Origin: Patagioenas fasciata
Taxonomy: Eukaryota > Chordata > Aves > Columbiformes > Columbidae
Reading direction: 5' to 3'
Assembly: GCF_037038585.1 (NCBI RefSeq)
Contig: NC_092523.1
Location: 34,635,501 to 34,699,500 of the forward strand
Length of the DNA stretch: 64,000 nucleotides
A program made the translations under genes and the position numbers. A model generated the notes under the pieces. The model did no database searches. It saw nothing but the letters and a program-made list of their open reading frames with translations, and was not told the origin of the DNA. Below, piece after piece: positions 12,215 to 24,900 of this stretch (positions are counted from its first letter, which is position 1; each line of letters begins with the position of its first letter).

Positions 12215-12910
12215 ACCGAGCGGCCCGTACTTCCCGGAGCCGGTACCTCCCGCGCACAACCGTGCGGAGCTGCTGCCTGCCCTCCGTTGGTGCCGGTTGC
12301 TCAGGAGGTGGGAAAGTCCAACCGGCGGAGGGGGGGCAAGTCTCCGATTGTTCCCTCCCCGGCTCCCTGCTTTGGTACAGGCCAAGGCGATGGCTACTGT
12401 ACCGGGGGCGGGGGGGGCGCAGCGGTTCCAGTTGTCACGTGATTCCCGCGGCCACCTCGGAGGGCGGGGGAGCGGGCAAGCTCTTCCCCGGGCGGGAGCG
12501 CGCATGTGCGGGGAGGATGCGGGCGGGCCCGACCCCCGCGGCGGCGCTGACGGACGTGGTGAGTCCGCCCCTCCCGGGGCCTCGGGCGGGGCGCCGCGGG
12601 GAGTTGGGGTACCAGCTCGGGCTGGGCTAGCAGCGGTGCAGGTGCTTGACTTAGAGGTTTCCCAGGCCGTTCCCCCCAACACCCGAAGCGGCCGCGGGGA
12701 GCGGCTTGTGGCAGCGGCCGCCGCTGTGGCGAGTGGGGGGGGCTGGGCCCACCTGCCCGCTCCAAGTGAGTCCTCCGCAGCGGCGTTCGGGCTTTCAGCC
12801 CCCAGAAACACCTGCGGGAAGGTGTCGGGCCCCCTTGGGCAGCTCAGGGTGCGAGGCCCGGGGGGTGTCAGGCGGGGCTGTGACACCTCCCGTGCTGCCC
12901 GGTCCACGCC
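12215..12910. promoter_or_regulatory. Bidirectional CpG-island promoter of CFAP96 and UFSP2
   Basis: About 700 bp of very GC- and CpG-rich DNA contains the UFSP2 start codon and first donor. It lies between the divergent CFAP96 (minus) and UFSP2 (plus) genes. It holds GTCACGTGAT at 12434-12443 and an NRF1-like CGCGCATGTGCG at 12499-12510 with one mismatch to consensus. No TATA box stands out. The long open frames on both strands (up to 280 codons) are a by-product of base composition. The left boundary is set by the abutting CR1. Confidence 0.8.
12434..12443 (+). promoter_or_regulatory. CLEAR/E-box motif GTCACGTGAT
   Basis: This 10-mer matches the TFEB/TFE3/MITF CLEAR consensus GTCACGTGAC except for the last base, and also suits USF1/2. 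It lies 74 nt before the UFSP2 start codon inside the CpG island. Function is inferred from the motif only. Confidence 0.55.
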
Positions 12911-15900
12911 CCCCTCTCTTGTCCACCTAGGGAGTCTCAGACAGGGCTGCGTGGCGCTTGACAGGGATTTATCAGATGACCTCATCATCCATGCTGAGCC
13001 GCTATCAAAAGGCCAAATCCTGCTTACTCCTTTTGCAGGCGTTTGGTGGGGTTTTTATTTAAGTCTGTGAATGATTTCTTTTGCATACTAGTCGATTAAG
13101 CAATACCCACCTTCTTCTGGGCTGGCACTTCTTGTTCCTCCCTGTACTGCCCAAACTTTTTTGGAGTGGTATGTTGAACTTGACTGGGGATTCATCTAGC
13201 TGAAAAAGTCTTCTCTCAGTAAAAGGGTGGTTTTCCATCTGCATGAGTTCTCTGATAAAGTTCATGTCAAAATGTCTGAAATGAGCAGCAGTGGGGACAC
13301 AAGGTGGGGACTTCAGAAGGTGAAGGATACAGCTGGCATAAGCAGCTCTTCTGTCAAATGTGAAACTCAGTCTGGGCTCTAGAGGTTGTCCCTTCCCTGC
13401 CCCCCCCCCCCTTTTTTTCGTTTCCCTGAAGCTGTGATTTACTAATCAAGCTGAATGCACACTTACGGATGTGCTTAATTTGGTTTCTGCTCTAATGCTC
13501 AGAGCAGTCCTTGGTTTACTTGAAGGAGAAGACGACTCATAAGATGGAAAAACGCGACATTTGGATGGAAACGATGTTTTAACCAAAATATTTCTAAATT
13601 ATGGAAGTATAGAATTAAGACTGCCTTGTTTGGGTAGGAAATGTGTTTTAAGGACCGTTTGTAGCAGCACTTCTGTAACTGAGGGACAGGCTCTGCAAAT
13701 ATGTGCTGCTGCGCCGCTTGGTTCCCTGTTTATTCACCCTGAGCAGCTGCAGTAATTACTGGTGTGCTCCTACACTGTGACGTAACAGCCAATTGTAACT
13801 TCAGAGAAAGCATGTTAAAATAACTGCTTATTTTCATGGCTTCTTTTTTCTCCTTAGGTAATTCTAGAAGCTATGGACATACTCTTTAGAATAAGAGGAG
13901 GCCTGGATCTTGCATTTCAGCTAGCAACTACTGATGGTGTGTCTGTAAGACAATAATAGATTTCTTAATAAAATTTCTTAATAAAAGGTTATTCATTTAA
14001 ATATTAATTAACGAACTATGATGTTTATTTTCATGGTGTTTGACTAGATGTTAACTGCTTCTTCCCAAGCTCCTAAAGATTATGTCCAAAAGATGTTATT
14101 CTTTATCTCCATTAATTTTCTGAGGCTTTTTCCACTGTATGTTTTTTATTTTAATCTGAAGTTTTAGTTGCCATTTTTAAGTCATTTTATTTACGTTTTT
14201 TTCCTGCTTATGGTATTGAGATCACTTTTCAGTTTGATCCTAAAGTTGCCACTGAATTTGTAAGCAAACAGAGAGTAACTTAATGACAATTAATTTGGTT
14301 ATAACAGGATTATATTAATAATACAGTTCTGTGATTGTGGTCTAGTCTTTCTGGAGTAATAGAGAAGAACAAGCTAACTAGTTGCTCTACTGAATTTGGG
14401 TAGGCTTGGCTACTTCACTTCCACATGATAACAAGGGACTAGACCATATGATGCTAAGAGCCTCCTCTAGTCTCGTGTTCTTATAGTAATGTGAAATTCA
14501 CTTCCGAAAGTCTGCTCAAGGCTGTCAGTGACCATTGAGCTATTCCAGGGCGGAGTGTGGAAGGAGGGTGTCTTTAGCTTAGCTGTAGTTCATTCTGCAT
14601 TTTAAAAGGACATGTCTTTACTAGAAACTCTGAATTCAGTGCTAGTGAACCTCAAAAAGGAATTTTGGCTCCTTTCAGTTCATAATGTGGAACAGAAGGG
14701 TTGAATAGGTTGACCTAATAGATAGCAACTTTTTGTGAATTGCATCTTCACAGAAAGGCTCTTTGACTTTGTTTACAGTGTAGTGAATTTTAACCACAGT
14801 CAAGCAGAGTGATACTGAGACTGTCCAAGTGCAGGGTAATATTCTGCAGAGAAATAGTGTGTGAATATGGCAGACCAATTCTTTGAAGGCAATGAGGTTT
14901 TTCTTTTGGAGATTTAGCTAAATATCTTGGGGTTGGTTTGATTTTTCCTAATACTGTAGCTTTTATAGACTTCTGGTGCAACAGTCAACTAATAGTGGCC
15001 AAATCTAAACTAATGTGTTAAAGAAATACATTCAGCATAGTCTTTGATAGCTTATTAGAGTTTGTGTAGCTTGTTGCATCATAAGTAATGATTGTTAATC
15101 TCCTCAGTGAGTAAAACAACACTGGTAATATGCAAAAGTTGCTCTGTCATCTCCAGTATTGGCTCAGGTTGCAAGGAGTGGGTGAAACTTAAAAAGTCAA
15201 GTCAAGCTCTGCAAGACTAATATCTGTACCAGTAATAAGGATTCAGGCTGATCAGGGTGTGGCTTGCAGTTCTAAGTGTACATCAGCCAAAATTTGGTCT
15301 GCAGCTGGATTGTAGGCCCTGCTTTTCCAAACATTTAGTATGGTTTTGGTTTGTATTTCTGTATAAGGATATGAAGTCAGAAGCATGTGACTCAGATTGA
15401 ATTTTTCCAGTATTTACACAAAAGACTGAATATAACCATATGTAGAAGTTTGTACATAGAAGTTTGTTTGCATGTGTCGGCTTGGTTAAGAGTTATTGGT
15501 GTGAGAACTGACTGTGGTGTAGGCTATTATTCTGTAATCCATTCAGCTCTTTGTATTTGACAACATCTGAGAGAAACGGTACGCTTTTGTTCAGTCAGAT
15601 ATGAGTGTGAATGTTTGAAACAAACCTACTAAGTGAAATCTTATCTCACTTTTTGTTTAGGTAGCCATTTTTATGATCGTAACAGCACTGATGTTTTTTC
15701 TTGCAAGTGAAAATATATCTCTTTTTTAAAAAAAGTATGCCCAACAGCTATAACAAAAGTGAGGGAATTTTCTATGCTAATTGTATCTTTATTGTATTTC
15801 AGAGGCATCAACAAAAAAGGCATTAGGATATGTTTTCAGTGATCTTGCAAACAAACTGTCCTCTGATGTTCTTGTATTAAGAATTTGCCACAGTTCAGTC

Positions 15901-18900
15901 TATGTCTGGCCTAACAATGGTATGAGCACTGTTCCAGAGCTGACTGATGATTCTGCTTGTAAGGAGATAAGACGATTTATACAGTGAGTATATTTAAAAC
16001 ATTTTTTTTTAAATAGATCAATTTCATATTATATAAACTTCTCTTTCTGTTGATACTTCAGATTTGATCAAGATGATGAGACAAAACGAAAGCTTGGCAA
16101 AAAAAAGGATAAAAAGTTACAAGATACGGTATGTGTCTCACCACACTAATAAATGATATCAGACAATCTATCATTTAAACATTTGTAGATCTCTCTACCC
16201 TAGGCTTGTCTGTACACAAATGGACATTGACATGACTTAAAATAATCCTTTTAAAGTCGTTGAGGCTCAGCATGAATGCAAAGTTCCATTTACAGTAGAT
16301 CAGCACATAGAAGTTTGTCTTTAACATTATGAGGTGTTGTGGGTTTTTTTAACCCAAATATTTCATCACTGGGTTTGATACCAATACCAACAATCTTGCC
16401 TTCCTGGTGAATGTGTTGTTGGAGATGTACTATTGGTGTCTTTATTCTCTGCAGCAGCAGATATTCAATATAGACCTCATGCTGGAAATGACGTCTTCCT
16501 TAGCTGCTTTGGCTCCAGTCATTGAAAGGGAAAATAAGGAACACCACTACATTAATATGACATTACCAGTTGATGTTGTTCTATCTGTTTCTCCAGAAGA
16601 AACATGGGGAAGGTAAGTGTTATCCTGAACTTGTAATTTTTCAGCTTCATTTCTGCCTTTTTTTTGAAATAATGAAGTAAAGCTGTATCATTAATCAGTG
16701 TAATGAAGTGGCACATAGTATTTCTGTAATGGAATTTAACTGCGTAAATAATAAAAGCTCCTGTAGATAGCTATTAGCTTTAATAATCTTGAGGCACAGT
16801 CCTTTTGCTGTCTACAAAAAAAATCTGTCTATCAATGACTGATAGATTTGATAACTTGTAACCGTTGCTTAGCAAGGGATTGAGAAAGTTTTGTTCTAAA
16901 AATTCTTTTAAGTACATGAGTATGTGTAAAAGTGAGAGTTGGAAAGTATTTGATGATTCTCTCAGTACTACATTAGGGGCTGAAGCTGGGTACGTGAAGA
17001 TGGAAAACATTTGTTTTCCTCTGCATTTTTTCCATAGGATTTGACTCTGAAGGATGCTTAATGAGGTGAATAAAATGCAACAAACCCCCGTATAGTCATA
17101 TATGTAACTTTTATTCCAACAAACTCTAATAATGGTTGTGTTTCTGACCAGGGTACCTGCGCTTTGGAGGGTTGAATCACTAGAGAGTAGTTTCTGTGTA
17201 TGGACATGGTTTGAGTAAAGCACAGTGAGGTTCTTCTGTCTTTCTTTGTGAGAGTGGAAGCATGGAAATAATTTCATCAGACCAGGTGCAAATATGCATA
17301 TAAGTATTGTATAACTATTGGGCCTATGAGAGAAAGTGATCCACCATCACTGTTCTGCTCTTTAAATATTCTCCCTTATATATTGCAGGGTACAAAATCT
17401 CCTGGTGAAAGCAATTCACAGGCAGTTAACTGACATGGAAAGATGTATCATGAAATACATGAAGGGAACATCAATTGTCGTGCCAGAACAATTTCATTTC
17501 ATGTTACCAGGAAAAAATCAGCTTGTAACAATCTCGTATCCTATGGGTATTTCAGATGATCAACTGGAAAGTTACAGAAAGGTAAAGCCAACAAATAGTA
17601 ACAGAACCTTATGGGATTTTTTATAATTACTTGTATTGTAACTGAAGCTGTAGTAAAGCTTTTCACATAGCCAACGTAGAATAAATACTAACAGATACTG
17701 CTACTTTTAGAATCTATTTTTATTATAACTATGCAGTACACTGAATGAGGAGCTTGATTTATTAGAAGTTATTTTATAAAATGTGCAAGATCTAAATTTT
17801 GTAAGGGAACAATAGAAGCTTTAAAACTACATAGGATTTGTTTTAGATAGGTTTTATCTAAATTATACTTCTGGTGCTGGATTCTTTGAATTTCTCCTCT
17901 TCCGTGGTAGAATAACAGATTATTTGTGGCGTGTTAGTACTATCAAGTTTTAATATGTGTCCTGAAAGGATTAGGCTTGGGGTTTCTTTTGTTTGTTTTG
18001 GTTTCTTCCTTGGGGTTGTGTGTTGCTGAGGTTTTGGTTTTGTTTTCCGATGGCTGCTTTTTGTGGCTTACAGCTGACCAGCCTGAACTAGCTTTTGTTC
18101 GGTTGTTTTTTGCCTTCTGGGCTGGCACAGCTAGAGAAAGGAGTATGGGTGAGGTGAATTAGTGTTCAGATGTGGCAGTCCTTTCAGATGGAGATGTGTA
18201 CCTGGCAGATGGCACCTGAGGTCACACAGTTACACATGCTGAGTGTCAGGAGTGCATCTTCTGCTGCCTTAGAGGTGTAGAAGCCACAGGGATTTTTCAT
18301 CTTCTGTTTAAAGCATTACTGGGTATATAAAACCTAATCTATTCCTTGCACTTGCAGAAGCCTCAGGCGGTGGCACATTATGTCTTTCCTGCTCTCTCCC
18401 GTTCAGTGCTCTCCACTGATTGCTCAGTGTTACTCTAGGTTCAGTGTTGCATCATCTACATAAAATATATTACCTGTGCTACACACATCATCCTAGGTGA
18501 TCTCATCATTACTTTCACTCTTAAGCTCTGTGAAGTAAGACAATAGATCTTTTCAATGTGGCTGCTGTGTTGTAAACAGTGCTTCAGAGATTTAAAAATA
18601 CACAGTCTGCTTACACCGTAAGTTTAGTGTATTTGTCTCAGTACATGGTATTTGTATGTCTTCAGTAGCATTTAAGATCATAATTCAGAGTGTGTCTGTC
18701 TATACTAGTGCATAGATAAAACAGTAATCCGTTTCTATTATGGTGTATTTCATCATACTTCCATAAGACACTTGTTGCTTGCGATCTCTTCAGTGGGGTT
18801 CCAGTGGCACGTGTTATTTAAAAGAACTGCATAAAATAGTGGGCCCGTTAGCTGAGAGCTAAGCCTGCACGAGGGGGGAGGTGCCATAGTAAAAGTACGT

Positions 18901-21900
18901 GCTGAATGTTTAATTAAGCAAATTTTAATATATTGATTTGCTAAACTAAGCTCTTAAAATTGTTTTTTACTTACAATGTGATTTTTCTTTTAATCCAAAA
19001 TATGAATCGTGCTCTTTATTTTTATTCTAACTTACATGTAGGAGTTGCATGGGTTATTCAATCTGCCTTGCGACAGGCCATATTTCAAGAGAGCAAATGC
19101 TTATCATTTTCCAGATGAACCATATAAAGACGGATATCTTAGAAATCCACATTTACATCTTAATTCGCCTGGTATGGAGTCTGGTATGGTATGTGTAAAT
19201 TGAAACATTTGTGAGGAAGTACTTTTACTTTACTTGAGATTTATTAAAAGAAGTAATTTTGAGAGTATTGTATAGATGAGAAAGTGAAGTAACTGACTTG
19301 GCCTTTCGAGCAAAAGGGCTTCTTTGCCCAAAACAGCATTACTTTAGCTATATTTGTCTCAAAGAAATTGTGTTTTCCTGGAAAACAGTGTATACATTTT
19401 CAGCATGTGTTTTAAGAGTTTCTCAGAACCAAGAGAGAACTGAAAACTATGAACTGAGACATGTAGGAGACAAAAACAGGAGGAGTAATCACATGTGAAT
19501 AACAACTCTTCATTTCTTCCAAAGATTTGCAATTCTCACCTAAAAGCGCTTACAGTGCAACTGATAAGTTACGTGACTTCTCTGAAAATTGATGCGAGTG
19601 TGATCAGGTGCATTCGTATTATGTCTTTATGTGCAGGTTTATTTAGTGCATGGTGTATATAGTTATCACCACTATATGCAGGATCGGATTGATGACAGTG
19701 GTTGGGGCTGTGCCTATCGGTCTTTGCAGACAATCTGTTCTTGGTTCAAGCACCAAGGTTACATTGATGCCCCTATACCAACGCACAAGGAAATCCAACA
19801 GGTACAGAACATTTAAGCAGATTAATAATGTTATGCATGTGTGTCCAGAAAAGTTTGTATAGATTACTTTTAAAATACCAAATTCATAGTCTTCGGATTT
19901 GTGTGCTATTTTTAATTTATATCCTAAGTTGAACTACAGTAGCTCTGAATTACTATTTTTAACAAGTTTTATTATAGGAGGTCTGTCTCCGAATGTTTAT
20001 TAGTGTTGGGTAACATTATCTGTACAAATAAGACTCATTAAAATAGTCTTCTAAATATCTTTCTTGATTAATGTTCTATTAGAAGCTCAGATTATGATAT
20101 TTTCACTGTTTTTACCAAATGAAAGAAAACGAACCCAATGGGTCATATTAAAATCAGTTTTAATACTGACTTTTGTATTCAGTGACAGCTGGGTTGGTCC
20201 CCAGATGCTATGCATTGATTCACTGCTTGCTTTTGCAAAGTTGCCTTTGAGAGTAGTGGGCTCTTCCTTTTTTTTTTTTTTTTAAATTCTTCTTCACTTC
20301 TTTTTCTATTGTGAATTCAAATGCATACCTGAATATGTTCATTTCTGTTCATAGCACTGTAGAAAAACTGTAGGCTTGGGTAGCTAATTTTGTACGCCTA
20401 GCAAGAAATACTGCAATTCATCTTCAGTCTTCTAAAAAGTTATATTTATTCAGTGAACATTTTAAGCAAAGTTTGATTTAGTCCATAAAACAACTTTGAT
20501 CATACCTAACAGGGATGTGAGCGCTAAAGTTGAAAACTGCATTTCCTGAACATTTGAGTCCCACACTTAAAAGCAACTGAAGTCCATATGCTCCTATAGT
20601 ATTTTTAGACATCTAGAAGAGCGTGGTGACCTTCAGGAGACTTTGTGGGCTTTGTATCCTGAGTGGAAAAGGCCCCTCTCAAGTGCTGCATATAGCATAC
20701 AAGCCTCAAAATGGAGAAGAGTTTAAAGTAAACTACAACCCTCAGTGTATTTCAGTGGCCTCTTCCTCAGTGCAGTATTTTATGGATCCTCTTCAGAGAT
20801 GTGTTGAATGCGACTCCAGGTACCTCTGTCTGTGGAGTGGCCCCTGCAGCACAGGTGATGCAGCCCAGCCTGAGCTCTGCCCATGGAGCTGGGGTTAACA
20901 CTCTGTGTTTCCAGGCACTGTTCTGGGGTAGTGTTCAAGTGACGTTTCTGAAGTGGAACTGCAATGAATAAATTCAACATCCATCAACTGCTTTTGACTG
21001 GCTAGCTTCAAAACATGTTCCCATGTATATAAACCAATTTCATTCACAAAAAGTGGTAGAATTGCCAACTATGTTGTTGATGTTTGTTTTTCTTGTCCAT
21101 CATGATATTGTGAAGGCGCTGGTTGATGCTGGAGACAAACCTGCAGCATTTGTTGGGTCACGGCAATGGATTGGTTCAATTGAGGTACAGCTTGTTTTAA
21201 ATCAGCTTTTTGGAATAACGTCAAAAATACTATTTGTCAGGTAAGAATCAGTATCTGTTTAATAGCTCAGTAATTATTAAAAAGACTGCCTTAAAATGCA
21301 AATTACCATCATAATATGTGGAAAAAATAGGATAATAAAAGAGATAATAAATCTTTTAAGGATTCCTTGTTCATAAACCCTTTGTTCCTGCCTTTGATTG
21401 TGTTAAGTGCTTACAAATGAAGATGTTGCTAAGTTTCTTGTGGGCTTGGGGTTCCAGTTTGCAATTGCTGTAAATTGCTTAACGATATGCAAACTGATGT
21501 GGAATTCAGCCTGTTCCTTCGCACCACAAACATAATTTTTGAAGCAGGCACACAGTCTGGCAGTCATAATGAACAGAATGCACACTGACCGTAAATTATT
21601 ACTTCATCTGCAGAGCTAACCTGTCAGCTCAGGATTGAAGAAAATTGCTGAGCACCCTGGAAATATTTTTCTCTTTTGTGGATTTGTATGACAGATAAAA
21701 CAAGGGATATATTTCAGTTCTGACAATGTGACGGTCTCATACACAATAAAGAACCTGACAAATGTATTTGGGAGAAAAAGAATAAAGTTCAGCATCTATC
21801 AGAAGTAAAATTACTGGACTTTTAACATTTTGGGCAACACTAAGCAGGCTAACAAATCCCTGAACATTTTGTAATAAATACAGTCATGAAATAAAGAATA

Positions 21901-24900
21901 TATGCTAATGTAGCAGATATGAAAATTCTGGTCTAACAAAATACTACTTTTGAGTTGTATTTATTTAGAATAAATTCTACTGTAGATATTCTAAAAGAGC
22001 ATATGACCATGGTGATGGTGATTCTAAATGGTAGGAAAACAGTTCAGTTCTTCAATATTCTGTCAGGATTTACATAGCAAATTTAAATCTTTTTTTGTTC
22101 CAGAGCTTATATTTGCAGATGATCCACCTATTGTTTATAGCAGCTGTGACAGGCTCTGCCAATATGAAGGTTTTTGTTCCTGCACATAAGACTATAGAGT
22201 AGATTCCTTTGTGGACTGAGTAAAGTTGCTCATAGTGCTGCTACAAGAAAGCACCAATGTTTTTCAGGGTTCTGAAAAGCCAACATCACTAACAGGCTAA
22301 GAAGTGTCATGCATCTTTTTCAGCTGGTCCCTGGTGGTGGACAGCATTTCTGTCTTGGGCTTATTTCCAGCTAGCACTTCTAACTCTGCATGGAAATAAG
22401 ACTTCACAGCTGTACCAGCAACACGAGTACTGAATCCATTATTGTAAATGCACCAGTTCTCAGAGTTGCAGTTTTGTGTTCTGTCTGCATTTAATCCATC
22501 TCTCCAGAAACTTGAGAAGCAGGCATACATGCTTTCTTTGGGTTTTCAAGAGAAATACAAAGACAAGATATTAAATATATTTGTATTAATTTTCTGCCTA
22601 GCTTCTGTCACTACTTTGGGGAGTACTGTCAGTCTTCTAAGGGGCATATGAGTCTCCATCACACATATTGTCTCCAGCTTTGAATCCTGGAGTGTGTGCA
22701 TGTATTATGTGTGTGCCTTTCTCTTCCTTGTAGACTTTTGTCTGTGGCTGGTCTCCATGGCTGAAAGCAGGGAGATGATAGCAAAGCTCAGTTCAGTGTT
22801 GCTTTGAACAGATTACTACTGTTATTTGAGATTTGATTTTTAAAGCCAGCTTGGGACTGAGTATTGCAATTACTTGTGTAATTACAATGGAAACCTATCT
22901 TAAGAGATGTAATTATAAACAACTTCATCAAGACCTTATTTTTGTTATGTTTCTGATAAAGTTCTGTCACTGCAGGCTCCCCCTTGCTGACAGATATAGC
23001 CTGTCTGTTTTTCAGCCACTTTAAGGGAGCCACTGGGGTTACCAGCTGTCCCAGCTGTGGAGACAAGCAGCAGACACATACAGAAGCTGCTGACTCCAGG
23101 TGCTCCAGTGGCAACTAGGCTTACAGCAGACTCATTGGTCTGACCAGAATCTGTAAGTTGCATTAAAAAAAGGTGGTTTTTTTAAGGAAAAAAACAAAAC
23201 AAAAAACAAAACAAAAACAACAACAAAAAAAACCCACAAAAACAAACAAACAAACAAAACAAAACAAAACAACACTACTTCAGATTTTCCCAGGATGTTC
23301 ACACAAGAAAACTCTGAGCAACTTTCTAATCAGTTACCTCTGCACTTAATAACTATAATGGATAATTAGAGAATTAAGCCTAGTGAGGATGACCAACCTA
23401 TTATTGTTTTTCTTTCCTAGCCAGGGTTCTGAACTAGCATTGCAGGGAAGAGAGCTTGCTAATCATTTCAAGACTGAAGGAACTCCAGTTATGATTGGTA
23501 AGTGCTCAAGTGTCGAAGAACACCAAGGAAAGTGTGTGGTCTCTCTGTGCTGAACTTAATTTTAATTAGAACTCATTCAATTTACTGTACAAGAGTTAAT
23601 CAAAACTCTAGATGAATTAAAAATTATGCTTTTCCCAAGGGAGCCAGGAAAATGATACAATTTAGTCTGGCTGGTATCTTTTCATTCAGTATTAGAGCTG
23701 CTAAAAATAAGTCCATCTCAATGGTGTTCTTAAAGCTGCTGTGAGCAAACCAGCTGTTTAAAATATTCGTGACTTCACCTGGTGGAAGTGCTGAGGATTT
23801 AACCCTCCTTGCTGACATGGAAGAAATTTGGAAAGAAAATTCTTCAGTTGTAGTAATTAAAATAAGTAATCTTCTCAACTGTAGTAAAGACATGTTGTTT
23901 AAGAATGTGAAGAATCTTACATAGGACAGGTTCAGAATCATTTTGATAACCAAGCTAATCTGATAATAGAAAGTGTTGATGTACTTTTATTTTAGACTTG
24001 CATATTTAGTCAATCTCAGTGAAAATTTTTTAGCAATTTGTGTTCCTCCTATTTTAGGTGGAGGTGTTTTGGCTCACACAATACTAGGAGTGGCTTGGAA
24101 TGAGATGACAGGGCACATAAAATATTTGATTCTAGACCCACATTACACTGGAGGAGAAGACCTGCATGTTGTTTTGGAGAAGGTGAGACTCGATGCACTT
24201 ACACACACACACACACACACACAGACACATATGCATGTGTACACATATATTTTGGCATTAAATAAAATATAGCCAAGTATGAATTGGTCATTCTATGGCT
24301 CTTCAGTTCTGATCCCAGTTAACCTGCATATATGCTGCTTATTGTTAGTTACTCAAACTTGGTGTATTTGGAGAATATACACTGAGTCAGCAACTACATA
24401 AAGTTATTGTAGTACAAAGAAACGTTCTTTAGTTCCTCTGAATTAAACCATCTCGCCTTTTACCCAGTAATATATACAACAAATGTGTTTAGTATTTTGG
24501 ATGGAACAGAAAAATGTGTTCAGCCTCTAAAATGCTGTTAACTGAAGCAGGGAAGATAACTATTTATTTATTTTCAAATACAAAACATAGACATTCTCAC
24601 ATCAGGCATTAAACTAAGTTTAAAGGGCAGGTATTGGGTACTGAACTATTTGGAAAACCTGGGAAAACTCTGAAGAACTAAAGGATATGTAATGTTATTT
24701 CCCTATTTAAAGCTACTGAAAGGGATGACAGCACATGAGAAAACAGTAGTGTCAGAAACTTGAACTCTGAAGGTGGCTAAATCATCCTGTAGGTGTTAAG
24801 CAATCCATTTCTTCTCTGTTCTTCATACTAAGTTGCAAATATCAACTTTTATTTTGTATCTTGGATACCCTTGGGTTGGGCCCAACCAGAAAAGCTGTTA

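Noticed and set aside
12146-13070. Long open frames on both strands (280 codons minus, 257 codons plus) in the CFAP96/UFSP2 island
   Set aside because: They overlap each other in CpG-island DNA where stop codons are rare. They cross the UFSP2 exon 1 donor and part of a CR1, and show no domain.
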